The notes under the pieces: generated by a model
Seen by the model: the letters and a program-made list of their open reading frames with translations, nothing else
Told to the model about the DNA's origin: nothing
Database searches by the model: none
Made by a program: the position numbers and the translations under genes
Part shown: positions 1-7,928 of the stretch, one piece after another
Position numbering within the stretch: the stretch's first letter is position 1
Layout: every line of letters begins with the position of its first letter
Origin: Sphingobacterium thalpophilum
GTDB taxonomy: Bacteria > Bacteroidota > Bacteroidia > Sphingobacteriales > Sphingobacteriaceae
DNA length: 64,000 nucleotides
Assembly: GCF_901482695.1 (NCBI RefSeq)
Contig: NZ_LR590484.1
Location: 1,860,001-1,924,000 of the forward strand
Direction: 5' to 3'

Positions 1-1103
1 ACAGTTACCTTATTGGTATCTGTCGCAAAACCAGCACCTTTATCCCGCATGGAATTAAGTACGATTAAATCAAGGTTCTTTCGTGCCAGCTTATCTTTCG
101 CATGGTCCAATTCGTCGTTTGTTTCAAGAGCAAATCCTACAATAATCTGACCGTCTTTTTTTCTTGCGCCCAAGGTCGCTAAAATATCCGTTGTTTTCTT
201 TAGGGGAATAGAAAACTGATCTTCTTTTTTCTTGATTTTTTGGGTGGCTACTTCGATAGGCGTATAATCTGCTACAGCGGCACTCATGACGACAATGGAG
301 GCTGCAGCGAAATGATCTTCGCAAGCCTGAAGCATTTGTGCTGCCGAGGTAACGGAGATCAGATGAATGCCTTCTGGTATACTGAGGCTGCTTGGCCCCG
401 ATATTAAGGTAACATCTGCACCCAGCTGTTTCAATTGCCGGGCAATAGCATAACCCATCTTCCCGCTCGAGTGGTTCCCAATAAAGCGAACAGGATCTAT
501 TGCCTCATAAGTAGGTCCGGCAGTGACAAGTGCCTTTTTACCCAACAAAGGAAGACTATCTTCACTGTAATTTTCTAAAAATGCAACGATTTCCTCGGGC
601 TCGGCAAGACGTCCCTCACCTATTAAACCGCTGGCCAGTGGTCCGTTGCCAGGTGGAATAATAATATTTCCATACGAACGGAGCCGCTCTATATTGTGCT
701 GTGTTGCGGGATGTTTCCACATATCCAAGTCCATTGCCGGAGCAAAAAAGACCGGGCACTTCGCTGATAGATATACAGCCATCAATAGGTTGTCACACAA
801 GCCGTTTGCCATTTTTGCTAGCGTATTGGCTGTTGCTGGTGCAATAACAATATAGTCAGCCTGCAGGGCAATTTCAACATGATTGTTCCATTCACCCGTG
901 TCCGGCTGGTAATAATTTACTAAAACGGGATTCTTGGAAAGTGTTGAAAGCGTAAGTGGAGTAATAAAAGCGGTGGCTTCCTCAGACATGATGACTCGAA
1001 CCTGGGCGTCCGCTTTAACTAACAGTCGAATGAGGGTTGCAATTTTGTATGCGGCAATACTGCCGCATACAGCAATTACAATATTTTTCCCAGCTAAAGC
1101 CAT
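1..1103 (-). CDS. coaBC: CoaBC, phosphopantothenoylcysteine synthetase/decarboxylase (3' end missing)
   Basis: Bifunctional coenzyme A enzyme of the cytoplasm. CoaB ligates cysteine to 4'-phosphopantothenate and CoaC decarboxylates the product to 4'-phosphopantetheine. Reading the minus strand from the ATG at 1101-1103 gives an open frame that runs off the left edge. The N-terminal part is a flavin-type decarboxylase fold beginning MALAGKNIVIAVCGSIAAYK, with the substrate-binding PxMxxxM-type segment APAMDLDMW. The C-terminal CoaB part carries the segment GPTYEAIDPVRFIGNHSSG. About 367 residues are visible of roughly 400 expected, so only the extreme C-terminus is missing. It starts 8 bp after the rpoZ stop, so it is the third gene of a bamD-rpoZ-coaBC unit, an arrangement common in Bacteroidota. 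The assignment is firm. Confidence 0.95.
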   Translation of the reverse strand, partial: MALAGKNIVIAVCGSIAAYKIATLIRLLVKADAQVRVIMSEEATAFITPLTLSTLSKNPVLVNYYQPDTGEWNNHVEIALQADYIVIAPATANTLAKMANGLCDNLLMAVYLSAKCPVFFAPAMDLDMWKHPATQHNIERLRSYGNIIIPPGNGPLASGLIGEGRLAEPEEIVAFLENYSEDSLPLLGKKALVTAGPTYEAIDPVRFIGNHSSGKMGYAIARQLKQLGADVTLISGPSSLSIPEGIHLISVTSAAQMLQACEDHFAAASIVVMSAAVADYTPIEVATQKIKKKEDQFSIPLKKTTDILATLGARKKDGQIIVGFALETNDELDHAKDKLARKNLDLIVLNSMRDKGAGFATDTNKVT

Positions 1104-1111
1104 CTTTTGAA

Positions 1112-1441
1112 TTAGTCTTGCTCCTTCGAAGGATTTCTGTAATACACTTTGTCGTGCAAGAATTCGTCAATTGCAACCAAGGTTGGTTTTGGCATGCGTT
1201 CGTAATGTTTAGAGATCTCAATCTGCTCGCGGTTTTCGAATACCTCTTCCAAGTTATCGTTGTTGCTTGCAAATTCTGCAAGCTTTCCATTTAATTCCTC
1301 CTTAATATCTACCGCAATTTGATTTGCACGTTTAGAAATCACTACAATAGACTCATAGATATTGTCAGTTCCTTTGTCCAATTGTCTTAAATCACGGGTG
1401 ACTGTAGAATTTGGAATTGAATTGTTATTTTTTTGACTCAT
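1112..1441 (-). CDS. rpoZ: RNA polymerase omega subunit, Bacteroidota type
   Basis: This is a 109-residue protein resembling the Bacteroidota form of the omega subunit, which binds the beta' C-terminus and helps assemble RNA polymerase. The segment NIYESIVVISKRANQIAVDI (about residues 27-46) matches the conserved omega helix where Rxx.Q/A-type residues contact beta'. The C-terminal part, with KPTLVAIDEFLHDKVYYRNP, is typical of this phylum's longer omega. Its ATG lies inside the end of bamD (17-bp overlap), implying translational coupling. Recognition rests on family memory and gene order; the omega family is short and divergent, so confidence is high but not complete. Confidence 0.85.
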   Translation of the reverse strand: MSQKNNNSIPNSTVTRDLRQLDKGTDNIYESIVVISKRANQIAVDIKEELNGKLAEFASNNDNLEEVFENREQIEISKHYERMPKPTLVAIDEFLHDKVYYRNPSKEQD

Positions 1442-2354
1442 CTTTTTGGGTATTTTCTTTTTCTTTTTTCGCCTTTTGTTCTTTTATATATGCTTCTTGC
1501 TCGGCAAGTGCTTTATTATATTCTTTCATTTGGGAAGCTGCATGTTTGATGCCTTTTTCGGAATTTTCACGGATAGCCTCAGCTTCTTTTATATGTTTGC
1601 TGTCCGGATAGTTACTCGCGAAACTGCGGTAATAGTCTAAAGCTTCATCATATCTGCTTTCCTGTTTTGACACAATACTCTTAGAAGCAAAGATATACTG
1701 CGCCTTTAAGGTTAGGAATTCAATCTCCTCTGCGTATTTGGTGTCAGGGTACTCCTTTAACACGTTTTGCAGTGCGATCACAGCAGCTCTGTAGTCATCA
1801 TTTAAGCCCATGTCATAATACAGCCTTGCATTCGCAAAAGCTTTGAGCTCAAGTTTATCCCGCAGTTTCTGTATCAGGTCCGCCGCTTCCTTGGACCGTT
1901 CTGATTCGGGATAGAGGTTAACGAAGAGCTGTAGCGCATCTATGGCTTTCTTTGTATTTGCCTGATCGAGCGTGGACCGCGGAGAATCGAGATAATAACA
2001 ATAAGCATTCATGAAACGGCACTCCTCCGCCCGGGGGCTATTGGGATAGACGTCGGCAAAGTCCTTAAAGTGATAGGCTGCCGAGGTATAATCTTTTAAG
2101 CGGTAATTGGCAAATGCCAAATAGTAGTAAATATTTTCTGCTTCAGCCTGTCCTCGGAACTTGGCGCGCAGGTCATCAAACAAGACTAATGCCTTGGTAT
2201 ATTTCTTTTTTTCATAAAGTTTTACGGCTTCTTCATATTTTTGAGCGATATTGTTGCTTGCGCGCAATTTCTCAAATTTACTTTTGCAGCCCGTAAATAC
2301 CAATAGAAACATCATGCCGGCACAGATAGCCGCTATACGCCTATTTAAAAACAT
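1425..2354 (-). CDS. bamD: BamD, outer-membrane assembly lipoprotein
   Basis: Lipoprotein of the BAM complex, which folds beta-barrel proteins into the outer membrane together with BamA. The 309-residue product starts with a lipoprotein signal peptide ending in the lipobox FTGC (Cys23), followed by TPR-type helical pairs such as YEEAVKLYEKKKYTKALVLF and the repeated 'YPDS/YPES' pattern at helix ends. The C-terminus is a charged K/E-rich coil from about residue 270. The length is close to the family norm. It is the first gene of the bamD-rpoZ-coaBC unit. A TATCTTTG -7 element ends 4 bp before the ATG and a matching -33 ATTG lies 26 bp further up, so the mRNA probably has almost no leader. Confidence 0.93.
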   Translation of the reverse strand: MFLNRRIAAICAGMMFLLVFTGCKSKFEKLRASNNIAQKYEEAVKLYEKKKYTKALVLFDDLRAKFRGQAEAENIYYYLAFANYRLKDYTSAAYHFKDFADVYPNSPRAEECRFMNAYCYYLDSPRSTLDQANTKKAIDALQLFVNLYPESERSKEAADLIQKLRDKLELKAFANARLYYDMGLNDDYRAAVIALQNVLKEYPDTKYAEEIEFLTLKAQYIFASKSIVSKQESRYDEALDYYRSFASNYPDSKHIKEAEAIRENSEKGIKHAASQMKEYNKALAEQEAYIKEQKAKKEKENTQKDESKK

Positions 2355-2358
2355 TTTA

Positions 2359-2390
2359 CAAAGATAAGTGAATTTGTTATACTAATCAAT
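2359..2390 (-). promoter_or_regulatory. bamD promoter (-33 ATTG, -7 TATCTTTG)
   Basis: On the minus strand, TATCTTTG (2366 to 2359) matches the Bacteroidota -7 consensus TAnnTTTG exactly. ATTG (2390 to 2387) lies with its centre 26 bp upstream, the expected -33 position. The predicted transcript start is at about 2355, one or two bases before the bamD ATG. Confidence 0.65.
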
Positions 2391-2595
2391 TAAATTTTAC
2401 TGTGCAATATAGTTTAATAATTTTTTGATCCCAAAGGTCGCTTTTCATATTAACATTCTTTAACTCGGCAAGTAGAGGGGTTTGCACAATTTGTCATGGG
2501 CTTGTTGTTTTTATCGGCGGTATGGATTGTAAAAATAGACATTTTCAAATATTTGATTATCTTTACATGTAGAATTATTGAATTTAATAAAGAGT

Positions 2596-2871
2596 ATGAC
2601 CTTAAAAGAAAAAGTGGAGCAGGCGTTGGACACCTTGAGGCCTTATTTGGAAACTGATGGTGGCAACGTTAGTGTTGAAGAGATCACGGCAGATAATGTC
2701 GTGCGGTTGAAGCTGTTGGGGGCCTGTGCTTCGTGTTCAATGAGCATTATGACTTTTAAAGCCGGATTGGAACAAGCGATAAAAAAGGCTGTTCCTGAAG
2801 TGACTGCCGTTGAAGCAATCAATCTGACAGATCCGGATTCGCCGGATGCGACATTGCCTTCTGCCAATTAG
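2596..2871 (+). CDS. NifU-like C-terminal domain Fe-S scaffold/carrier protein
   Basis: A 91-residue protein consisting of one NifU C-terminal (Nfu) domain, which carries an Fe-S cluster on a CxxC motif and delivers it to apo-proteins. The sequence shows ALDTLRPYLETDGGNVSVE near the N-terminus and the signature LLGACASCSMS with Cys44 and Cys47. The reading frame is open from a TTG at 2578, but the ATG at 2596 gives the standard family N-terminus (MTLKEKVEQALD), so I chose it. A TATCTTTA sequence at 2558-2565 could be its -7 element. The short form without NifU N-terminal domains is common in Bacteroidota. Confidence 0.9.
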   Translation: MTLKEKVEQALDTLRPYLETDGGNVSVEEITADNVVRLKLLGACASCSMSIMTFKAGLEQAIKKAVPEVTAVEAINLTDPDSPDATLPSAN

Positions 2872-2917
2872 TGTGTCTATTAACACAATTTAACGGCTAA
2901 CTCGACCGTTTTTTGTG

Positions 2918-2925
2918 TAAATTTG
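2918..2925 (+). promoter_or_regulatory. -7 element before the 2930 gene
   Basis: TAAATTTG fits the TAnnTTTG -7 consensus and ends 4 bp before the ATG at 2930, so the transcript would start at or just before the start codon. No convincing -33 element was seen. Confidence 0.45.
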
Positions 2926-2929
2926 TTCT

Positions 2930-3580
2930 ATGAAGTTGCTGATCCCTATATTATTACTTTTGTCGATAGTCTTTACTTCTTCTGTTTCAAAGGCGCAGGA
3001 GAGAAAGATTATTCAATATTCCGGTATTGTGACTACAGTGGGGTCGGGGCTTCCTGTTGGCTATGCAACAGTTACCAACGTTTCTTTCCGAAATGAAGCA
3101 ATAGCGGCCAACAATGAAGGGTATTTTTCCTTTGTTGCTCATGTTGGCGATACGATACGATTTACGTCTGTTGGCTTTGAGCCACTCACGGTAGTGGTCC
3201 CAGAGGTTACCGGAGACAAATATACCGCCAATATCATTATGAAAAACCTGGTCACCGAATTACCTATGGTGACTCCTTATCCCTGGGCGAGTATTGAGGA
3301 ATTTAACATTGCATTCATGAATCTGGATGTGTCGGAAGACAATATCGTTCGCGCAAGAAGATCGCTTTCGTATGAGTCTTTGGCGGCGATGGCCGCTGTC
3401 GTCCCTCGGGACGGGAACGAAATGCGTTCTATTAATAATGCGCAAAGTTTCAACTCGATGAACAATAAAGTCATTAACCAACGGTATGCTAATCCCTTAT
3501 TGAATCCTTTTGCCTGGGGAAGCTTGATCCAGCAGATCACCAAGGGAAGCCAGAGCCGCTCCAAAAGTTCAAGATTTTAG
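2930..3580 (+). CDS. Exported protein with carboxypeptidase-regulatory-like domain
   Basis: A 216-residue exported protein with a signal peptide (MKLLIPILLLLSIVFTSSVS, cleavage probably after SKA-Q). Residues about 25-105 form one carboxypeptidase-regulatory-like beta-sandwich: IIQYSGIVTTVGSGLPVGYA, then 'NNEGYFSFVAHVGDTIRFTSVGFEPLTV', the pattern found at the N-terminus of SusC-like receptors. Here it stands alone, followed by a helical and basic C-terminus without a barrel. It is probably periplasmic or attached to the outer membrane; its function is unknown. Its TAG stop overlaps by 2 bp (3578-3579) the TAA stop of the convergent permease gene on the other strand. Confidence 0.8.
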   Translation: MKLLIPILLLLSIVFTSSVSKAQERKIIQYSGIVTTVGSGLPVGYATVTNVSFRNEAIAANNEGYFSFVAHVGDTIRFTSVGFEPLTVVVPEVTGDKYTANIIMKNLVTELPMVTPYPWASIEEFNIAFMNLDVSEDNIVRARRSLSYESLAAMAAVVPRDGNEMRSINNAQSFNSMNNKVINQRYANPLLNPFAWGSLIQQITKGSQSRSKSSRF

Positions 3581-4806
3581 TCTACGGTTTTGAGTTTATC
3601 CAGTTCTCTGACGCTGAGTTTGGCAGAGAAATAAGATACCAGCCCCGAAATACTGCTCACTGTTAGAAAGACTAAAATGTAATCTGTCCAGCGACTGACC
3701 ATAGGATAGCTATCCAATATGGCATTTGCACCGTCTTCGACGCGGATGATGCCGTATGCCGATTGAATGTAATTGAACAATGCACCTATAATCAGACCTA
3801 AAACACATCCGATAACAGCAATCATCAGTCCTTCATAAAAGAAAATGCGCTGGATGAGCTGATTATCTCCGCCCAAGCTTTTCAAAATCGTCATATCCTT
3901 CTGTTTATCGAGTACGAGCATGGTTAATGAGCCGACGATATTGAAGATGGCAATTACACTTATCAATGTCAGGATGAAGAAGACGACCCACCTTTCGACA
4001 CGCACATTTTTGTAAAGCGTTGGATTTTGCTCCTCCCGGTTTTTCACGAGGTAGTCCGCACCTAGCTTTTCCTGTAACTGTTTTTCGAATTTGTCGATAT
4101 CGGTTCCTTGTTTGAGATAAAATTCAATGGCGGACACTCTATCATATTCGCCAAGTACTTCTTTTGCAAAATCGATAGGGGTGATGATTAGGTTGTCGAA
4201 GTCCTGCTGATATCTCAGGACTCCCGCCGGAGCGATTGATCGGATATTAAATTCTTCTGCGGGATTTGACGAGTTTTTTACGCCTTTCCGGGGAGAATAT
4301 ACCTGAATAAGGTCCGGTGTATTTTGCATGGAGATGCCAAGATTGGCCTGAACACTCGCGCCAAGAATCGCTGTAGCTGTTGAGTCATGCGTGAGGGCAT
4401 AGGACCCGTCGACAATAATACTGTCTCCAGTAGTCTTGTCCAGGGATGAGGGCTCAATCCCTTTTATCGTCGAGATATATTGCCGGTTAGCATATTGGAG
4501 CAGCACCTTTTCCTGTAAGACTTCGGTATAATGAATAACATTGGAATCCTTTCTTAGCGTCTGGAAAACAGCATTTTTTGTTGAAAATAGCTTGCCTTTT
4601 TTGGGCTCTATTTTCAGTTCCGGCGCAAACTTACTGTACATCGATAAAATGAGGTCTTCCATCCCGTTAAATGATGACAGCAATATAATTAAAGCTGCAC
4701 TACTTACCATGACACCGATAACGCTGATAGAGGATATAATGTTAATCGCGTTGACCGACTTTTTGGATAAAAGGTACCGTTTGGCAAATAGAAAGGGCAG
4801 GTTCAT
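3577..4806 (-). CDS. FtsX/LolE-like ABC transporter permease
   Basis: A 409-residue integral membrane protein of the MacB/FtsX/LolC-E permease class. It has an N-terminal membrane helix (about 20-45, after MNLPFLFAKRYLLSKKSVNA), a large periplasmic domain, and three C-terminal helices (about 275-400) including the segment ILKSLGGDNQLIQRIFFYEG that couples to the ATPase in this family. In Bacteroidota such stand-alone genes are annotated as lipoprotein-releasing permeases; no ATPase gene lies next to it. The frame is open further upstream to 4869, but the ATG at 4806 starts 5 bp after the MBL hydrolase stop and gives the family N-terminus. Whether it moves lipoproteins is inference. Confidence 0.85.
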   Translation of the reverse strand: MNLPFLFAKRYLLSKKSVNAINIISSISVIGVMVSSAALIILLSSFNGMEDLILSMYSKFAPELKIEPKKGKLFSTKNAVFQTLRKDSNVIHYTEVLQEKVLLQYANRQYISTIKGIEPSSLDKTTGDSIIVDGSYALTHDSTATAILGASVQANLGISMQNTPDLIQVYSPRKGVKNSSNPAEEFNIRSIAPAGVLRYQQDFDNLIITPIDFAKEVLGEYDRVSAIEFYLKQGTDIDKFEKQLQEKLGADYLVKNREEQNPTLYKNVRVERWVVFFILTLISVIAIFNIVGSLTMLVLDKQKDMTILKSLGGDNQLIQRIFFYEGLMIAVIGCVLGLIIGALFNYIQSAYGIIRVEDGANAILDSYPMVSRWTDYILVFLTVSSISGLVSYFSAKLSVRELDKLKTVD

Positions 4807-4810
4807 AGTA

Positions 4811-5452
4811 CTATCCTCGGATAAATGGATTGGAGTTTTTCTCGAAACCGATCGTTGTTGAGGGGCCATGGCCCGGATAAACTATCGTATCGTCGGGCAG
4901 CGCGTAAATCCGTTGTTTGATACTCTCCAGCAGTTGCTGATGGTTGCCTCCCGGTAAATCCGTACGTCCGATGCTGTTGCGGAAGAGAACATCTCCTCCG
5001 ATCAAAAATTTCTGGGCGTGGGAGTAGAAACATAGATGTGCAGGAGAATGGCCGGGGGCGAGAATAACCTCTAGTTCATCATTATCCAGCAGAATATGAT
5101 CTCCATCGTTCAAAAATTGTTCGCCGATGGGAGAAACGTCGTAGTGAAAACCCATTTGGGGAGCATAATTTTGAACAGCAACCAAGATCGGGATCTCTCC
5201 CTCATGGAATTGTGGAAGGAGACCGTACTTCTCATGAATGTAGTGATTGCCCAGTACGTGGTCGATGTGGCAATGCGTGTTTAGTAGCAATTTAGGACTA
5301 AGGTCCTGATGTTCGATAAACTCCACAAGATCACGTTGCTCTTTTTCGCCATACATGCCCGGATCGATAATGACAGCGTTCCCGAATTCATTATATACTA
5401 GATAGGTATTTTCTTGATAAGGATTGAATGTGAATGTTCTGATCGTTAGCAT
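4811..5452 (-). CDS. MBL-fold metallo-hydrolase (glyoxalase II-like)
   Basis: A 213-residue metallo-beta-lactamase-fold hydrolase. The metal-binding motif HxHxDH is seen as HCHIDH at residues 60-65, with further ligands in APGHSPAH (about 131-138), GGDVLF and the C-terminal YPGHGP. The size and motif spacing fit the small hydroxyacylglutathione-hydrolase-like group; the real substrate (a thioester such as S-lactoyl thiol) is not shown by the sequence. It lies just upstream of the permease gene (4-bp gap) and is likely cotranscribed with it. A TAATTTTG -7 element ends 4 bp before its ATG. Confidence 0.88.
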   Translation of the reverse strand: MLTIRTFTFNPYQENTYLVYNEFGNAVIIDPGMYGEKEQRDLVEFIEHQDLSPKLLLNTHCHIDHVLGNHYIHEKYGLLPQFHEGEIPILVAVQNYAPQMGFHYDVSPIGEQFLNDGDHILLDNDELEVILAPGHSPAHLCFYSHAQKFLIGGDVLFRNSIGRTDLPGGNHQQLLESIKQRIYALPDDTIVYPGHGPSTTIGFEKNSNPFIRG

Positions 5453-5456
5453 AGGA

Positions 5457-5464
5457 CAAAATTA
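5457..5464 (-). promoter_or_regulatory. -7 element before the MBL hydrolase
   Basis: On the minus strand TAATTTTG matches TAnnTTTG and ends at 5457. The ATG begins at 5452, so the predicted transcript has almost no leader. No clear -33 element was seen. Confidence 0.45.
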
Positions 5465-5493
5465 CTGTTTTTATTTTTTATTGGTAAGCGAAA

Positions 5494-6237
5494 CTAACTA
5501 TTCCAGATTTCCCAATTTTTCTCTGCCTGAAGCAGCAACATTTCGTACCCGTTTTTGGTGCGGGCACCCTGCTCTCTTCCTTTCCTTAAAAAAGCCGTTT
5601 CTTCGGGATTATAAATCAGGTCGTAACACAAATGGTTCTCATTGATATATTCATAGGGCAATTTGGGACATGCTGTGATATTGGGGTATGTGCCTACGGG
5701 CGAGCAATTTATAATCACTGTATACTCAGACAAAATGGAAGCATCCAGTTCTTCATACGTATAATGATCCGCCTGTTTTGTCCGGCTGACCAGTTTGTAT
5801 GCAATGTTCAATTGATTGAGCGCATATATGACTGCTTTTGCAGCACCACCATTGCCTAATACAAGTGCTTTCTGATCTTTTGGCGTAAGCAAGGGTTTGA
5901 GAGAGGTTTCGAAACCATAGGCATCTGTATTGTAACCTTTCAGATAAACCGAGCCATCATCGGAGTGCAGGATGCGGACACAGTTTACAGCTTGTATGGA
6001 TTTGGCTTCTTCGGATAATTCATCCAGGTAACGCATTACCTCGATTTTATAAGGAATTGTAACGTTTACACCGTAAAAGTCTTTATCAGAATAAATGGGC
6101 ACAAAATCCGAAATATGTTCAATCGGATAGAGGTCATAATCGACATCGTTGATGTCTTCTTGCTGAAACTTTTCTAAATAATATTTCTTGGAAAAGGAAT
6201 GTCCTAAAGGAAATCCAATTAGACCTAGTTTTTTCAT
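5494..6237 (-). CDS. aroE: Shikimate dehydrogenase
   Basis: NADP-dependent reduction of 3-dehydroshikimate to shikimate, step four of the chorismate (aromatic amino acid) pathway, in the cytoplasm. The 247-residue protein shows the shikimate-binding GFPLGHSFSKKYY at the N-terminus, NVTIPYK (catalytic Lys in this motif), the substrate segment GYNTDAYGFE, and the Rossmann loop LGNGGAAKAV around residue 126. The C-terminus ends GYEMLLLQAEKNWEIW, typical of the family. It is slightly shorter than the E. coli enzyme, as is usual in Bacteroidota. It lies downstream of the TPR gene on the same strand. Confidence 0.95.
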   Translation of the reverse strand: MKKLGLIGFPLGHSFSKKYYLEKFQQEDINDVDYDLYPIEHISDFVPIYSDKDFYGVNVTIPYKIEVMRYLDELSEEAKSIQAVNCVRILHSDDGSVYLKGYNTDAYGFETSLKPLLTPKDQKALVLGNGGAAKAVIYALNQLNIAYKLVSRTKQADHYTYEELDASILSEYTVIINCSPVGTYPNITACPKLPYEYINENHLCYDLIYNPEETAFLRKGREQGARTKNGYEMLLLQAEKNWEIWNS

Positions 6238-6286
6238 GGAATGACGTCGTACTTCTCGTAGATAATAGCTTCTTATGGTATGATGT

Positions 6287-6322
6287 ACATCTTCAGACCG
6301 TTGAAAAATGGTCTGAAGATGT
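6287..6322. repeat. 13-bp inverted repeat between the TPR gene and aroE
   Basis: ACATCTTCAGACC (6287-6299) pairs perfectly with GGTCTGAAGATGT (6310-6322) around a 10-nt loop. It follows the stop of the TPR gene. There is no U-tract on the minus-strand RNA, but a T-run follows on the plus strand (6332-6338). It may be an mRNA-stabilising hairpin or a weak terminator. Confidence 0.6.
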
Positions 6323-6336
6323 TATTCTATCTTTTT

Positions 6337-7749
6337 TTAATTGTTCGGTTTAGTATATTTTTTTACAATCTCTGTGATGATCTGGTTGCCTTGTAATTGT
6401 GGCAGGTAGTCAAAGAGAATATAATGTTTGTCAGGATTTGTTGCCAGCCCGAGTTCCAGAAAATTTAGAGCTTCGTTATACTGTCCGTTGGCAAACAGGT
6501 AAGCGACTATTCGATAATACAGTTCGGCCGCTTGTGGATTCTGCGTGATCGCTTCCGACATTACATCGATAGACTCATCGATTTTATTTTGTTCAAACAA
6601 AATTGACGAATAGTCCAGCCAGGCGTCGATATCGGATGGATTTAAGGTCACAACTTTCTTGTAGGCTTCTTCCGCCTGATCGATTTGCTGCAGTTTATAC
6701 CGTGCATCCGCTATGGCAAACCAATAATCGGGGTTGGTATCCTCCAATTCCAGGGCCTTTTTGTAAAAATGGAGCGATTCAAAATAACGTTCTTCGAAAT
6801 CGAGTGTCACACCGATGCCAAACCATGCGTCTGCAAGTTCAGCATCAAGTTTGACAGCCTTTTTATAATAATTGCGGGCCTCTTCCATTTGCTCCAGTTT
6901 CTCGTAACATTCACCTATGGCGCAATAGGTGTCGGCACTTGGCTGCTCATACTCGAAAGTCTGTTTGTAGACTTCCAGAGCTTCCTGGTAGCGGTCTAGA
7001 TTAACTAAAGCATTTCCTTTGTTAAAGTAGGCTGAAGAAAAGTCTTCTTTGATCAGAATGGCATAATCATAGGCATCCAGTGCCTCTGCAAATTTACCGA
7101 TCTTATGATAGGAGTTCCCCAAATTGTACCAGGCATAGTAGGAATAGGGATCCGAATCAATATATTTTTTATAAAAGGAAATGCTCTCTTCCTGTCTATC
7201 AAGTACGTCATAGCAATATGCGAGTTCGTAAAGTGCTTCCTGATAGTCCATGTTGAGTTCAAGTGCTTTTTTCAGATAGACTATGGCCTTGTCATAATTC
7301 ATCTGAGCCTGATAGATCATGGCAATATGAAAGTAGACCTCATCTTTATTGTCGAGCAACGGCAATGCTTTAAACAAATGTTCCAAAGCTGTATCAAATT
7401 GTCCGATGCCACCGAGTATCCCACCTCTGATGAGAAAGATATCGCCTTCTGAGGGCTCCAGTAACTCGGCTTTATCCAATGCCGCCAGTGCATTCTGATA
7501 CTGCTGGATCGTGGAAAACAGCTGTGCCTGTTTTAATAAAAACGTGATATCAAACGGGTGCTGGCTAATGGCAAATTCTGCTACTTGCAGTGCTTTTACG
7601 GGGTCATTCTTTTCAGCGTAATAGTCAATTATGCCTTCAAAAGCTTTGGAATCAAAAAAATACTGATCCTCGTTTCGAAGCATTTCCTCATATCGGTCCA
7701 CCGAGATTTTTCTTTCCTCGGGGTTTTCAAATTCAAAATCCTCTTCCAT
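6337..7749 (-). CDS. Large tetratricopeptide-repeat protein
   Basis: A 470-residue cytoplasmic-looking protein made almost wholly of TPR repeats. It has no signal peptide or membrane segment. At least eleven 34-residue repeats are visible, with the consensus W..lG..Y...g....A...Y..A....P, for example AWYNLGNSYHKIGKFAEALD and AYFNKGNALVNLDRYQEALE. TPR arrays are protein-binding scaffolds; the partner is not known. The frame opens at a TTG at 7755, but the ATG at 7749 (MEEDFEFENPEE) is the more likely start. A TAACTTTG -7 element lies at 7848-7855. aroE follows downstream after a hairpin. Confidence 0.88.
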   Translation of the reverse strand: MEEDFEFENPEERKISVDRYEEMLRNEDQYFFDSKAFEGIIDYYAEKNDPVKALQVAEFAISQHPFDITFLLKQAQLFSTIQQYQNALAALDKAELLEPSEGDIFLIRGGILGGIGQFDTALEHLFKALPLLDNKDEVYFHIAMIYQAQMNYDKAIVYLKKALELNMDYQEALYELAYCYDVLDRQEESISFYKKYIDSDPYSYYAWYNLGNSYHKIGKFAEALDAYDYAILIKEDFSSAYFNKGNALVNLDRYQEALEVYKQTFEYEQPSADTYCAIGECYEKLEQMEEARNYYKKAVKLDAELADAWFGIGVTLDFEERYFESLHFYKKALELEDTNPDYWFAIADARYKLQQIDQAEEAYKKVVTLNPSDIDAWLDYSSILFEQNKIDESIDVMSEAITQNPQAAELYYRIVAYLFANGQYNEALNFLELGLATNPDKHYILFDYLPQLQGNQIITEIVKKYTKPNN

Positions 7750-7847
7750 TCTCAAAAGTTTAAATCAGTATTCTGTTCTTTAAATCAAAATACTAATTTC
7801 TTACTGAATTCGTTTGAATAACTTTTCCACAAATTCAATGTCATCCA

Positions 7848-7855
7848 CAAAGTTA
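7848..7855 (-). promoter_or_regulatory. -7 element before the TPR gene
   Basis: On the minus strand TAACTTTG matches TAnnTTTG, giving a leader of about 95 nt before the ATG at 7749. The -33 position overlaps the ompA terminator; TTTG lies at 7873-7870, closer than the usual spacing. Confidence 0.4.
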
Positions 7856-7876
7856 CGCATAAATCTGCGCAAATAA

Positions 7877-7902
7877 AAAAGCCGGCTCTAGAGCCGGCTT
7901 TT
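7877..7902 (-). terminator. Intrinsic terminator of the OmpA-family gene
   Basis: A perfect palindrome, AAAA-GCCGGCTC-TA-GAGCCGGC-TTTT, lies 27 bp after the ompA stop. The GC-rich 8-bp stem flanked by A and T runs makes it functional in either direction; by position it serves the minus-strand ompA gene. Confidence 0.88.
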
Positions 7903-7928
7903 CCTATAATGGTATATGTTATATACAA

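Noticed and set aside
7823..7850. Two DnaA-box-like 9-mers (TTTTCCACA and TCATCCACA) 18 bp apart before the TPR gene
   Set aside because: Each has one mismatch to TTATCCACA and such near-matches are expected several times by chance in 64 kb. There is no cluster, AT-rich unwinding region or dnaA/dnaN neighbour.
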